Below the pieces are notes generated by a model. The model was not told the DNA's origin, did not search any database, and saw only the letters and a program-made list of their open reading frames with translations. Shown in pieces: positions 36,001-48,504 of a stretch of 64,000 nucleotides of DNA. The stretch comes from Plotosus lineatus. Lineage: Eukaryota; Chordata; Actinopteri; Siluriformes; Plotosidae. The position numbers and the translations under genes are program-made. Where the stretch lies: NCBI GenBank assembly GCA_024760905.1, contig CM045750.1, forward strand, positions 17,120,419 through 17,184,418, read 5' to 3'. How positions within the stretch are numbered: the first letter of the stretch is position 1; every line of letters starts with the position of its first letter.

Positions 36001-36298
36001 GTCTATAGAATGTGTTTAAGAAGCATATTTTAGCGCATGTAATATCATACATAGGGTTTTAAAACTACGTCAACAACTCGTGGATTTTCGTGATCCGCGG
36101 GAAGGGCTGGAACCGAACCCTTGCGGAAAACGGGGGCCTACTGTACAAGAAATAATCATATTCATATTTTGTAATAGCTGTTTAGCAACAAGAAAAAAAA
36201 TTCTTACTCTCCTGTCAGCAGGTCAGTGGTGTTGGGGGTGGGGTCCACCAAAATCTCTGCATTGCTATAAGAAAAAGAAAAGGGAAAATTAATGTACA

Positions 36299-36383
<85 letters not shown>

Positions 36384-39284
36384 TAAAAATAAAAAGACAG
36401 AACAAAGGAACGACGTTTTAACGGTAGGTTGCGGGGACGTCATTCCGCGACGTCCAGGCGACGTTTTCCCAAAAGGCCGCGTGGACGTTATTCCTTGACG
36501 TCAGGTCGACGTTCCTCTGGAGGGTCGCGAGGATGTTACCCTGTGACATCAGCGCAATGTTTTGACCGTAGGTCACTGGGACGTTATCCCATGACGTCCA
36601 AGCGACGTTTTCCCAAAAGTTCGTGGGGCGTCATTCTGCGACGTCATGCGACGTTTAAACAGTAGGTCGCTGGGACGTCATTCCGCAACGACCAGACGAC
36701 ATTTTCCCAAAAGGTCGCTGGGACGTCATTCCGCGACGTTCCGTTGACGTTTTAACGGTAGGTTGCTGGGATGTCTTTCCGTGACATCCAGGCGCCATTT
36801 TCCCAAAAGGTCGCGGGGACGTTATTCCGCGACATAAAGGCGATGTTTCGACGTTTGCTATAAGGCAATTAAAAGAAGATCAGTCCTGGGTGTCCTCTGG
36901 GTACAGTTTCCTCCCACAGTCCAAAGACATCCACATTAGGCTTGTTTCAAATTGCCCCTAGGTCTGAATATGAGTGTGAATGGTCGGGTGTATGTTGGCA
37001 CTGCAATAGTCCAAAGAATTGTTTAGGATGTAACCCGCTGACTCATCGCGTCACAGAATCCTCCAAAATAGGCTACAGCCTCTCCGCGACTCAAGTAGAA
37101 AAAAAGTGGGTTAGAAAATAAGAGCGGTTGAGAGAAAACAATTCTTCATTTTAATTTTAAAAATGAAGAATTCATGGAAAATGTTTGGGGAGTCAGGTAG
37201 AACATAGACAGTGAGAGACATGGCCAGCTTTCGATAACCCAGTTAGCTGACCTTACAAAATTCAACGGGAATATTGAAACATAAAGGACATTAAGAATAT
37301 TTTTGTGTTTATCCATAGTAATGGATTACATAATAAAGGTTCCTTCAGCAACCTTCCAAGCAATATTAGCAAAGCTCCATACTTCTGCAAATATCATAAA
37401 GCCATGGGCAAAATTCTGTTGTCACATCAGCGCTCATGTGCCCACACAGACAACCCAATAAATGAGGAAAGATCAGCAAAAAATAATGTTGTTGGTGTTG
37501 AGTGCACTTGTAGCCTTCAGCTAGCATAGGTAAAGACCAAGAGTCCATGGTTCTTTGTTTTAACATATGACTTCATTCTAAACCCTCATAGCGAAAATAT
37601 TACTAACAGTTTTCAGAGTTCTGTTTTTATGCAGTGCTTAAATATTTATATTATTTTATTCATCAGTTACTGCATTTAAAAAGACACAGAGAACACATGA
37701 GAATGTTGTTACTCATACAATCCACCCAGAGACAAAACAAGCAACCAGGTGTCCAAACCAAACCCAACCTGGTGCAAACAGCTGAACAGCTAACTGGAGT
37801 GCAATTCTCACCCAAGTATGATTTTTACCATAAAAGGCAATCTCAAACTATGGAGTTGTTTAATTTTGCATTCAAACATTATTGCTATTTTTACCTCAAA
37901 TTAATAATTATTTTAAAAGACTTATTAGATTCCTCTTGGTGTGGCCTTAAAACGGTTACACTAATATACTTGAAATGGGACCGACGATGACAGTAATGAG
38001 CACATGCGGCACGGTGGCGTAATGGTTAGCATGTCCGCCTCACTGCAAGAATGCCTGGGTTCGATTCCAGGCCTGGGTGTTTCTGTGTGGAGTTTCATTG
38101 TTCTCTCCGTGCTTGCATGGGTTTCGTCCGTGTACACTGGTCTCCTCCTACAGGCCGAAATCATGCTCAGTAGGTTAATTGGCTGTTGCAAATTGCCTGT
38201 AGGTGTGAGTGAGCCCGTATGTGGCCTGGCGAACCATACGGTAGATCATTGTTATCACGGCCATGACAATCCCTGTATGAGCATCATTCAAGCTTCAGGG
38301 ATCGACGTCCATTCCTTGTGATTTGATGTAGACATAGAAAGAATGGTGAGCACATCCACCTCGCAACAAATAAGGTCCTGGGTTGAAGTCCTGGCATTAG
38401 ATGTTTCTTTGTAGAGTTTGTATGTTGTCTCTATGCATACATGGGTTTCGTTTGGATACTCTGGTTTCCTTCCAAACTCCAAAGACTTACACGCGTTAGG
38501 CTAATTGGTTGTTCTGAATTGTCCCTGGGTGTGAATGGTTATATGGGTGTCAGCCCTGCAATGGTCTGGCAAGCTGTTCAGGGAGTACTCTGCCTTCGCC
38601 CAATGTTGGCTGAGATAGACGCCAGCTGTAATATGTAGGATTAAGAAGTTCAGCAAATGAGTTGAGTGATGAGTTGAAACTGCAACCCTTGGTTAGTTAG
38701 AACGTTAATAGAGCTCTAGCGCCGTCTTGTGGCTGTTTCTTCAGTCTGCTTATTAGATGTTGAAATTGCATGAAGATATGTCACTCAGTAAAAATTCAGC
38801 AGCAGCTTTAATGTTTGGATGATGAACTCCGAGTACTGGTTTACTTTTATGGTGAAAGACACACTGACCTCTCAGTAAGATCCAGAAAATCATTATCATT
38901 CAAGTCGCTGGTCTTCTGAACCGGCTTTGTGCTGATGCTGAGGAAAGAGACACAGGGGGACAGAAGATGATGAGAGTAAGAAAAAAAAAGCCAGGAACAG
39001 AAAGTCAAGCCAGCAACATCTTTTGATTAATTCATTACTGTGAATCTCAATGTTAATCTGTGAAATAAAATCCTCCAACACATCCCGCTACTGCCAACTC
39101 CAACACAACTGAGGTTCAATTGGTTTTGAATGTCGCAGACATTCAGAGAGACAGACAGACACAGAAAGACAGACAGACACAGACAGACAGACACAGAAAG
39201 ACAGACAGACAGACAGACACAGAAAGACAGACAGACAGACAGACAGACAGACAACCAGACAGACAAACAGACTGACACAGACAC

Positions 39285-39319
<35 letters not shown>

Positions 39320-42300
39320 AACAGACAGATACTGCTCAACACCACACCCCATCCTTTACTTTATATTCAGTGCTGTGAACTCGATAATGATAATATTTTA
39401 TATGTATTAAACAACACACATTTCATTTGTTATCTTTACTGTCATGGTTGTGGTCATTTCCTGTTGTTATTTTCTTTATATAATTATTATAATAATTATT
39501 TATACTAATAAGCTCTATTAAAGTGCTGTTGTGGTTATTAAGTCTTCCTCACAGCAAGAAGGTCCTGGGTTCAAGACCCAGGTGTTTCTGTATGGAGTTT
39601 GTATATGCTCTCCGAGTTTGTGTGAGGTTCCTCCGGGTTCTCCGGTTTCCTCCCACAGTCCAAAATCATGTACATTAAGCTAACTGATTTTTTCAAATTA
39701 CTCCTAGGTGTGTGCGTCTGAACAGTTGTGTGTACATATTGGCAATGTGATGAACAGTCAAGCTGTTCAGGGTGTACTCTGCATTCACTCAGAGTCAAAT
39801 AAGATCGGCTCAAACCTTACCACGAGCCTAGTCGGGTTAAATGGTTCAGCAAATAAATGAATAAAAGAATGAAGGTTCGTGACTGGATGGTGTACAGTGG
39901 AAGGTCTCGTGTAAGAGCTGCACAAGGGATGTGGACACCCTGTATTCAAAATAGAAAGGGGCGTGGACACCTCAAATTCAAAACACAAAGCCTGGCAGTA
40001 ATACGCGGTAAAGCCTCGTATAAGGAGTGAGTGTGCGCGGTCTTTCTGGGATTTTTTATCCTTTCAAATTTATGTTTGCCTCTTCCTACCCTTTCATAAC
40101 AGGTCGAGTCAGCCATGTTAATATAGCTAGAGCTTCTGATCACAGACACTCGAACCTCCACTACATAAACTTAATATGTAATTAAATCTGCCTGATTAGC
40201 TTTATTAATATAAACTGATTGGTTTAGGAGAAGCCTTTGATTTGGATTTGGGTTGATCGCTTGTAGATGAGTCTTCCTTGAAAACTGGAATGACTGGAAC
40301 GACTGGTTCAGTCGCATTAAAGAAGAACGGTCAACATTCCAGAATATACGACATGTCCACATCTTGACTTAGATATGTAGACATGGATGGCATTCATAAC
40401 AGAGATTTTACAACTAATGTCGCCAATAGTATGATGAATGTTCTGGCATGAGGGTTGGTATTTACTCCTTCCTTATAATATATATGAAATCTCAATGGAA
40501 TTGTTGAAATTGTTATGCTATTCAGTTTGTGAAGAAGCTCTGTGATTATGGAACCCGGTCACTTTCCAGGTATCTTAAATAAAGATGACTTCTTTTCCTT
40601 TCGGCTGTTCCCTTTTTTCTCAGGGGTCGCCATAGCGAATCATCACAAGTTTGAGTCGGCATAGGTTTTAACATCGGATGCCCTTCTTGACACAACCCTT
40701 TAGCAAGGGACAGAAACACGCTGACGGCTTTGCAGCTCCTCTTTACGAAAGTCAGCAATGGTTCTTTTACATGAACCTCTCACCATAGACAGTGAGAGAC
40801 ATGGCCGGCCTTTGATAACCCTGTTAGCTGCACTGGGGGGGGGGGGGGGGCGCGCAACCTTATGGATTTGTGGATAGTGGGACTCGAACCCCCAACCTTT
40901 GGATCAGCAATCCAGCACCTTTTACCACCAGGCCACCACTGCCGTATCTTAAATAAAGATGACATACAGCATCATCTCTTGGCATTTAGGTAATGACTTT
41001 CTGAAACCATTTGCTTATTCCTGTACACGGGTGTCAATGATCCTCAAGATCATTCCTCCAGGCACAACATCTTGTTACTACGTTCTCAGTTCTCCAAAAA
41101 GTGCAGCTTGTGTTTTCGCCAGCATTTGTCTGTTTGTAAACAACTTTATGCAATAAGTAATGAACCGAATTTTCTGACATTTTCAGGGAAGCCCCCAATA
41201 CTACCCCCTAAACCCTTAATAAAATTATAAAAGCATACATTTTAAGACCTCCTTCTGCTTCAATATCGCACCGATGGTAGACGACTTTGGCGATATTCCT
41301 TTGCAATATCACTCAACCGCATGCCACGAGGCGGGATGTTTGAACAAAGGCAATGGGAGAGCAGCTCGGGCGTTGTTTGAATGGCGCATTTGAATGGCAC
41401 ATTTGGCGCGTTTCATAAGGAGAACTTGTTTCGTATACAGAGACAATAAATTTTGAAAAATGCTTTTCATAACCTGGATTTTTCATTTGCTGGGACCATC
41501 GTAAGGTGAGGAGGTACCACTGTATTAATATATTAAAAACACACTGTATACATACCTGCACTTACAAATCCACCTAATAAAATTAATACCTTGTAGGTAT
41601 TTAATATAAAAATAGGTATGAACTCTTAGATGCCTATGATTGGCTAGTTTCGTGTGGGAGGGCCAGGGATGCCACCCCTCCCTGAGAGTTCGGTCAGTGA
41701 GCTTTCATGGACTTCCAGCCACATCTGGCAGCTGCGCCACTCGTGAGCCCAACACCTTCTTTACTCTTAACGGAGTTGGTGTCTTTCAGAACAACCCCGT
41801 ACCCATTAACACGAGTTCTCACTGACGCCGGAGCCTTCACAAATCTAATCTAAAATAACTATAACGTACCTCAGTTCAGCAGTCGAGTCTAGCTTGGGTT
41901 CCGCCGTTTCAGAATTCTTTAAAGCAGCGACTGGAGCGACTGTAGACTGAGTGATGGTCTCAGTGATTCTGTTTAAAATGACAGTAGGAAATAAAGTACT
42001 CGGTTACATTTCTGAAAAAGAATATACAGGAATTCAACCATTTATCTAACCATACGTCAAAGGTGGAGAGTAGCATTTAACTAAATAGCAACCCTAATTA
42101 GGATTACACGGTGCAGAAAATTAATGAATGTAAATAAGTTAAGGCAGATCATTTCATCAATCCTATTAGAATTAAAGTGGTTTGGTATCTTTAATATGTT
42201 TTCATTCGATTTGAGGGTTGGATTGTTATAAAAATGTTATACAAACGTAATGAGTAAATAAACAAACTAAGATGAAATGGGAATGAGGAAAACAATATCA

Positions 42301-42331
42301 GTTAATAATGTAATTATTATTATTATTATTG

Positions 42332-42367
<36 letters not shown>

Positions 42368-44395
42368 TAAGGCATTGGTGGCCTGGTGGTAAAAGTGCTG
42401 GATCACTGATCCCAAGGTTGGGGGTTCAAGTCCCACTATCAACGGGTTGTCACTGACCCCCCCCCCAGTGCAGCTAACTGGGTTATCAAAGGCTGGCCAT
42501 GTCTCTCACTGTCTATGGTGGGAGGGTCATGTAAAAGAACCATTGCTGACTGTCTGCATAGCCATCAGCATGTTTCTGCCCTGCAATGGCCTGATGAGCC
42601 GTTCAGGGTGTACTCTGCCCTTGCCCTGTGCCAGCTGAGATGGGCGCCAACCTCCCCGCAACTTTAATTAAGCAGTTCAGAAAATGAATGAATGTGAAAA
42701 AAGGATAATAATAACAACAACAAGAATAATAAAAACAACAACTGGAGGGATTATGTCTCTTGTCTGGTCTGAGTGTGTCTTAGAGTGGCAACAAGAACTT
42801 TCTGTAGTGGATGTGGCGGACAGCCTGCGACAACATAGTGTTCTCTATGCTTTGTGGGGGTACAGTATTAATAATGACACCAACAACAACAACAACAACA
42901 ATAATAATAATAATAATGATAATAACAATAACAACAACAACAATAATAATAATAATAAATACCTTGTTTTAATACTGGACTCAGGTTGAAAGACCTTAGT
43001 CTCTGTGGAAGTGATTTGAGTGACTGACTTCGTACTGAGAAAAGAGAACAAGAAGTTTAGACAAAAAATAATTAATTTACAAAAAACAAGTCCACATATA
43101 GATTTAACGTAAAAAATTTCATTTCCAAAAGTATATTCTGTAAAAGTATTTCTTCTCCCAGTCTGTGTTCTGATAAGGTTTTTAATTCACACTTATCCAC
43201 TGGGGTGACCTTCAGTGGCCCGAGAGATCAATTTAACATGATTGTAAAGTTGAGAATTGCGACTCTATACATTATTAATCGTGCTGGGATTAATCGGGAC
43301 TGGAGAAACATTCCAGATGTGTGTGTGAGTGAAATGGTCCAACATGCACTTCAGTGTCATGAACAGAAATCAGTGCATTACATCGATCATATACGTAATA
43401 CACTATTATTATGTCATTTGTATACCTGGCGGGTTCCTGCGTGGAGATCAGTGTGCCCGAGAGAACATTGAGCGTGTCACTAAAAAAATTCGAAGAATTA
43501 TAAGTTTGGTCACTATAAAAACAGATCACAACGTAAAACTATTATGTCATTATTGTATGTGATTCTAGAGTGATTTAAAATATATTATAAATATCGGAGA
43601 CCTTTGCTTTGGACTGGATTCCACTTCCGATTTTACAGGTGAGGTTTTTGCAGATTTCGGCTCATCGACACTCATCTCCACACTGTTGATCAATGCAGTC
43701 AAGGATTCAGTGGGGTTTAACAGAAAGAATGTGCTGGTACATTTCAGGAGTGTTGACTAAAGTGATTAAAGGGGCGGGTCATGGATGTTTAAAGAAAAAA
43801 AAGTCGAAATACAGTGGAACCTCAACTTACGAAAGCCCCAACAAATCCAGGTTATGAAAAACATTTTCCTCTGGATATGAAACAAGTTCACGTTACGAAA
43901 GCACCATCTCAAAAATTCACGGGTTGCTCTCCATTGACTATCTCCCAACATCCCGCCCCACTGGCCTCCCATTGACTAGGAGGGATGACGCAGCTCCCTT
44001 GAGCAGCAGCTTGTTTCATGAGTTTTTCGAGTGTGCTCATTGCAACTTTATTTTTTGGCTCAGGCTTATATTAACCTTGCATAAACATTTGTAAGATTAT
44101 TACTCTGCTAAGAAGACATGGTCCACACAAAGTAAGTACCTTAAAAGGTATGCTTTTATCATTTTTAAAGGATAGTATTGGGGGGGCCATGAAACGAATC
44201 ATGCGTTTTACATGTAAAATGCGGTTCAACTTATAAAAAGTCCAGGTTACGCAACCACTTCCGGAACGGATTAATTTTGTAAATTGAGGTACCACTGTAT
44301 ATAGAAATGTGGATCTATTTGATAGAAGTGAAGTTGGCATTTTTACATTAGGGTGATCAGCTGTTCCAAATTGCCCCTATAAGTTTGGTGGGTGG

Positions 44396-44432
<37 letters not shown>

Positions 44433-44780
44433 GGCCCTGAAATGATCTGGCAAGCTGTTCAGATCTGCCCTACCTTCACCTACAATTGGCTGAGTTAAGC
44501 GCCAGCCTCCCTGCGATCTTTGTTGGATTAGATGTTTTGGTAAACGAATGAGTGACTTGAAAGGTGAAAAGCTATTTAATAAACACAGACTAGTATTTCG
44601 GACATTCATGGCATAATTAGCAAGGAGGTCATGGGTTTGAGTCCCGAGTTCAGGACTGAGTGAAATGAATTGAGTGACTGAGTGAATTTTCTTTTAAAAA
44701 TCATGACACGGCTCCATTAAGTCTACCTGTGTTCAGCAGAAAAGCTGGTATCGTCGTCATCGTCTTCACCAAAAACTACC

Positions 44781-44844
<64 letters not shown>

Positions 44845-44930
44845 AGAGAGGGAGCGAGAATAAGAAAGCAAGAGAGACAGAAAGAATGAGGGACAGAAGA
44901 TAGAGATATAAGGGGAACAGAGAGAGAGAG

Positions 44931-44982
<52 letters not shown>

Positions 44983-46045
44983 TCAGAGGGAGAATAAAAC
45001 CATCAATGAAAAATCCTTGATTTTTGGACATGTGACCTCAGCAGAGAATAGATATACCCTGTACCTTTTAGCAACAAACGCAGTGGCTGATGAAGCAGAG
45101 CTGTCTGTGTTTCCTGAAGGTGAGCTTAAAAATGACAATAATAAATTAATCAGCAGCACAATAAGAGCAGTAAGATATTTTATACAAATCTTCTGAATAA
45201 TTCTAAATCTATGATCTATTCTCACACGAGATAATACAGTGGTACCTCACCTTACGATCGTCCCAGCAAACAAAAAATCCAGGTTACAAAAAACATTTTC
45301 CAAAATTTTTTGTCTCTGTATTTTTTTGTCTCTCGAAACAAGTTCTCCTTACGAAATGCGTCAAACGCGTCATTCAAACATTCAAGCTGCTCTCCCATTG
45401 ACTATCTTCCAACATCCCGCCCCGCTGGCCTCCCATTGACTAGGAGGGATGACGCAGCTTTCTCCCATTGGCTATCTCCCAACATCCCGCCCCGCTGGCC
45501 TCCCATTGGCTAGGAGGGATAACGCAGCTCCCTTGAGCAGCAGCTTGTTTCATGAGTTTTTTGAGTGTGCTCATTGCAACTTTATTTTTCGGCTCAGGCT
45601 TATATTAACCTTGCATAAACATTTGTAAGATTATTACTCTAATAAGAAGACACGGTCAACACGAAGTAACTACTTATAAGGTATGCTTTTATAATTTTTA
45701 AATGGTTTAGGGGGTAGTGTTGGGGGCCTTGGAACGAATCATGCGTTTTACATGTAAAATGCGGTTCTGCTTACGAAAAATCCAGGTCACGAAAAAGGCT
45801 CTGGAACGGATTAATTTCGTAAGGTGAGGTACCACTGTATTATTATAAGGAATGGCAGTGAAGTGCAGGTCTGATGATTATGTGCTGTGCAAAGAAATTA
45901 TTTTACATCATTTTATTTACTGTATTTCTTTAAGTGGCGTAAAACATACTCGTATTTCTTTGCAGCTGACATAACATATGATCTCTGTTTTCTTGCTGTG
46001 CTGCTCAATGTTTTGCTGGCTGTCTCTGTCCTGTACGCACACAGA

Positions 46046-46084
<39 letters not shown>

Positions 46085-47262
46085 GCGCGCGGTAAGACAT
46101 GACTCACGTGTAAACCACTGCAGTGTGATCCATGATATTTATTCTAACTGGTTATTCAGTTTGAAGTTCTTCTCACCTCTTCTCCTGTTCTTCTGGGCTG
46201 AGCGATGGTTCAGATAGATCTGTTTTCACCACGTTTGAGCGAACAGTGTGAGGAGCACTGAGAACAAGACGAGGAACGAGATGAGTTTAAGTGAAAACGA
46301 ATCATCCGCCATGTTTGTAGCATGAACAGAACAGCTTGGATTTTTTTTTTCGAATGCCAGTTTTTCAATCCTTGGTTTGCTTTAATTAAAGAACCTCCAC
46401 ATCGAGTACTTACATTTTCTTGTATCCTTCAGACGGCTTTTTGGTGAAACCAGATGTTCCACTGCAAGGTAAAAGTAATAAAGGGGCGTGTCATGATAAG
46501 TTCATATACTGGAGCAAATTTCTACACAGTAAAAGGTACGACCTTATAATTTAATACATATAAAATACTATAAAGGAGCAGAAATACATCGACACTATTA
46601 AAAATAATTACACATTTCTCCTTCAAAAAATTATTTAAAGGGGAGTAAACACAAATAAAGTAACCAGCCCAAATATTTGGTCAGTAAGCCTCGACTACTT
46701 AAATATTTCAGATACAAGTTATACTTTTTTTTTAATTGTTTAATTTCCTGAGCCACTTTATCCATTATTAGGATCAGGGTGAGGCTGGAGCCTATCTCGG
46801 CCAATTCCAAGCAAAGGTTGGATACATCATCAACAACTGTCCACACCATAGTAGGGCCAACATACAATGATTCACACTCACACCTTGGGGTAATTTGGAA
46901 CAACCAATCTGATTAATACACGAGTCTTTGGACTGTGGGATGAAACAGAAGAACACAGAGGAAACCCATGAAAGCAAAAGAACATACACATTCAACACCA
47001 AAATGGGTTCACCAGGGGCAGGACACAAACCCAGGACCCTTTTGCTGTCAGATGGATGTATAATAACCACTGTGACACCATCTACCTGCCATTTTATGCA
47101 TATTAGAAGAACATTTGAAAAAAAAATGCAAAGGTTTGGACAATTTGGCTCATTTTAGTGTCTCTGGAATGCTGACTTTGTTTTGGGTTTCTTTCTTTAC
47201 ACAAACATGCATAAATGTATACGTATAGAAATATACAATGCATATAAATTTATATGTTCATA

Positions 47263-47329
<67 letters not shown>

Positions 47330-47343
47330 CATACATATATATA

Positions 47344-47377
<34 letters not shown>

Positions 47378-47677
47378 GGGATCCCTGATGGGAGACTTTG
47401 GGTTGTTTTTTGTTGGTTTATGGGGTTTTTTTTTGCATAATTGGCCTTGTTTTTGTGGCATTTTCCTTAAGTCTTTCCCCTATTCTTCCTTAATTTCCTT
47501 ATTTTTTTAATTTGATGAATAATTATTATTATTTTTTTTTTAAACCGCGATGCACAGAAGCTGCATGAATTGAAGCGTGAAGTAGCGAGGGATCCCTGTA
47601 TGTATATATGTATATATATATATTATATACACATATATATTATATATATATATATATATATTATATACACATACTAG

Positions 47678-47713
<36 letters not shown>

Positions 47714-48443
47714 GTCACTATTCGAGTTACGACCTAGATTGGTTCCGATCAACCAGTTGTAAGTTGGATTGGTCGTAAGTCGGATATTTATCACAATGAA
47801 ACCGAAACCACCCAGTACTCACTATGAATTCATGTGAAGCGTATTCTTCACCTGTGCGTTCTTTCAACATGCGAAATAAACGTGTAGCTTTACTCTGCAC
47901 TGCTCGCAACATCACGTTCACATTTCTTTTCCTATTATCTTCCAACCTCGTGTATAGCAACTTTTCCGTCTCTGCAATCGGTTCTCCACGCTGCTTTGTG
48001 ATGATAGTTGACTTAATTGGGGCTGCGGCTTCCACTACTTCCTTAATGCGGTCCTTGTCCTTTAAAATCGTCGACACCGTGGAGTGGGAGAGATGGAGAT
48101 CTCACTTTCACTTTCATCTTTGTCTCTGACAACAGTGCCTTTCTTGCTTTCTTGGTAGAATCGTCGTCTGATGAATCGGACTTCCACTTGGGGGCCATGG
48201 TAACGGTGTACAGTAAATGAATGTAAAATTGTACTGTAAAAGAGAAGTTACTGCGACGGTATCTACTCACTGAGTGTAGTGGTACAATGCTGTGAGTGTG
48301 AGATGCGGGGAAGCTGCGCTGCAACAACTATCTTACACGCTGCCGCTGCCGCACATATACAGTAAACTTATAATAGGCATCTGCTAGACGTGGTCGTTAG
48401 TACGGGTGGTCGTAACTCGGATATGTCGTAACTCGGATGGTGA

Positions 48444-48504
<61 letters not shown>

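Noticed and set aside
37305..37990. Plus-strand ORFs in a ZNF185 intron
   Set aside because: No domain, no splice context, AT-rich composition typical of chance frames.
39027..39378. Ser/Cys/Val- and Thr/Asp-repeat ORFs
   Set aside because: Translations of a (CAGA)n microsatellite in several frames.
45089..45196. Plus-strand exon ending CCTGAAG|GTGAGC
   Set aside because: The minus-strand reading of the same segment gives a phase-correct ZNF185 exon with both splice sites; the plus-strand donor is coincidental.
46108..46117. 10-nt micro-exon TGGTTTACAC with good acceptor and donor in ZNF185
   Set aside because: Ten bases would break the phase-2 frame shared by all neighbouring exons.
47727..48327. 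Candidate host gene with CENP-B-like DNA-binding region
   Set aside because: Bounded by inverted termini and TA flanks, internally deleted and frameshifted: a Tigger transposon.
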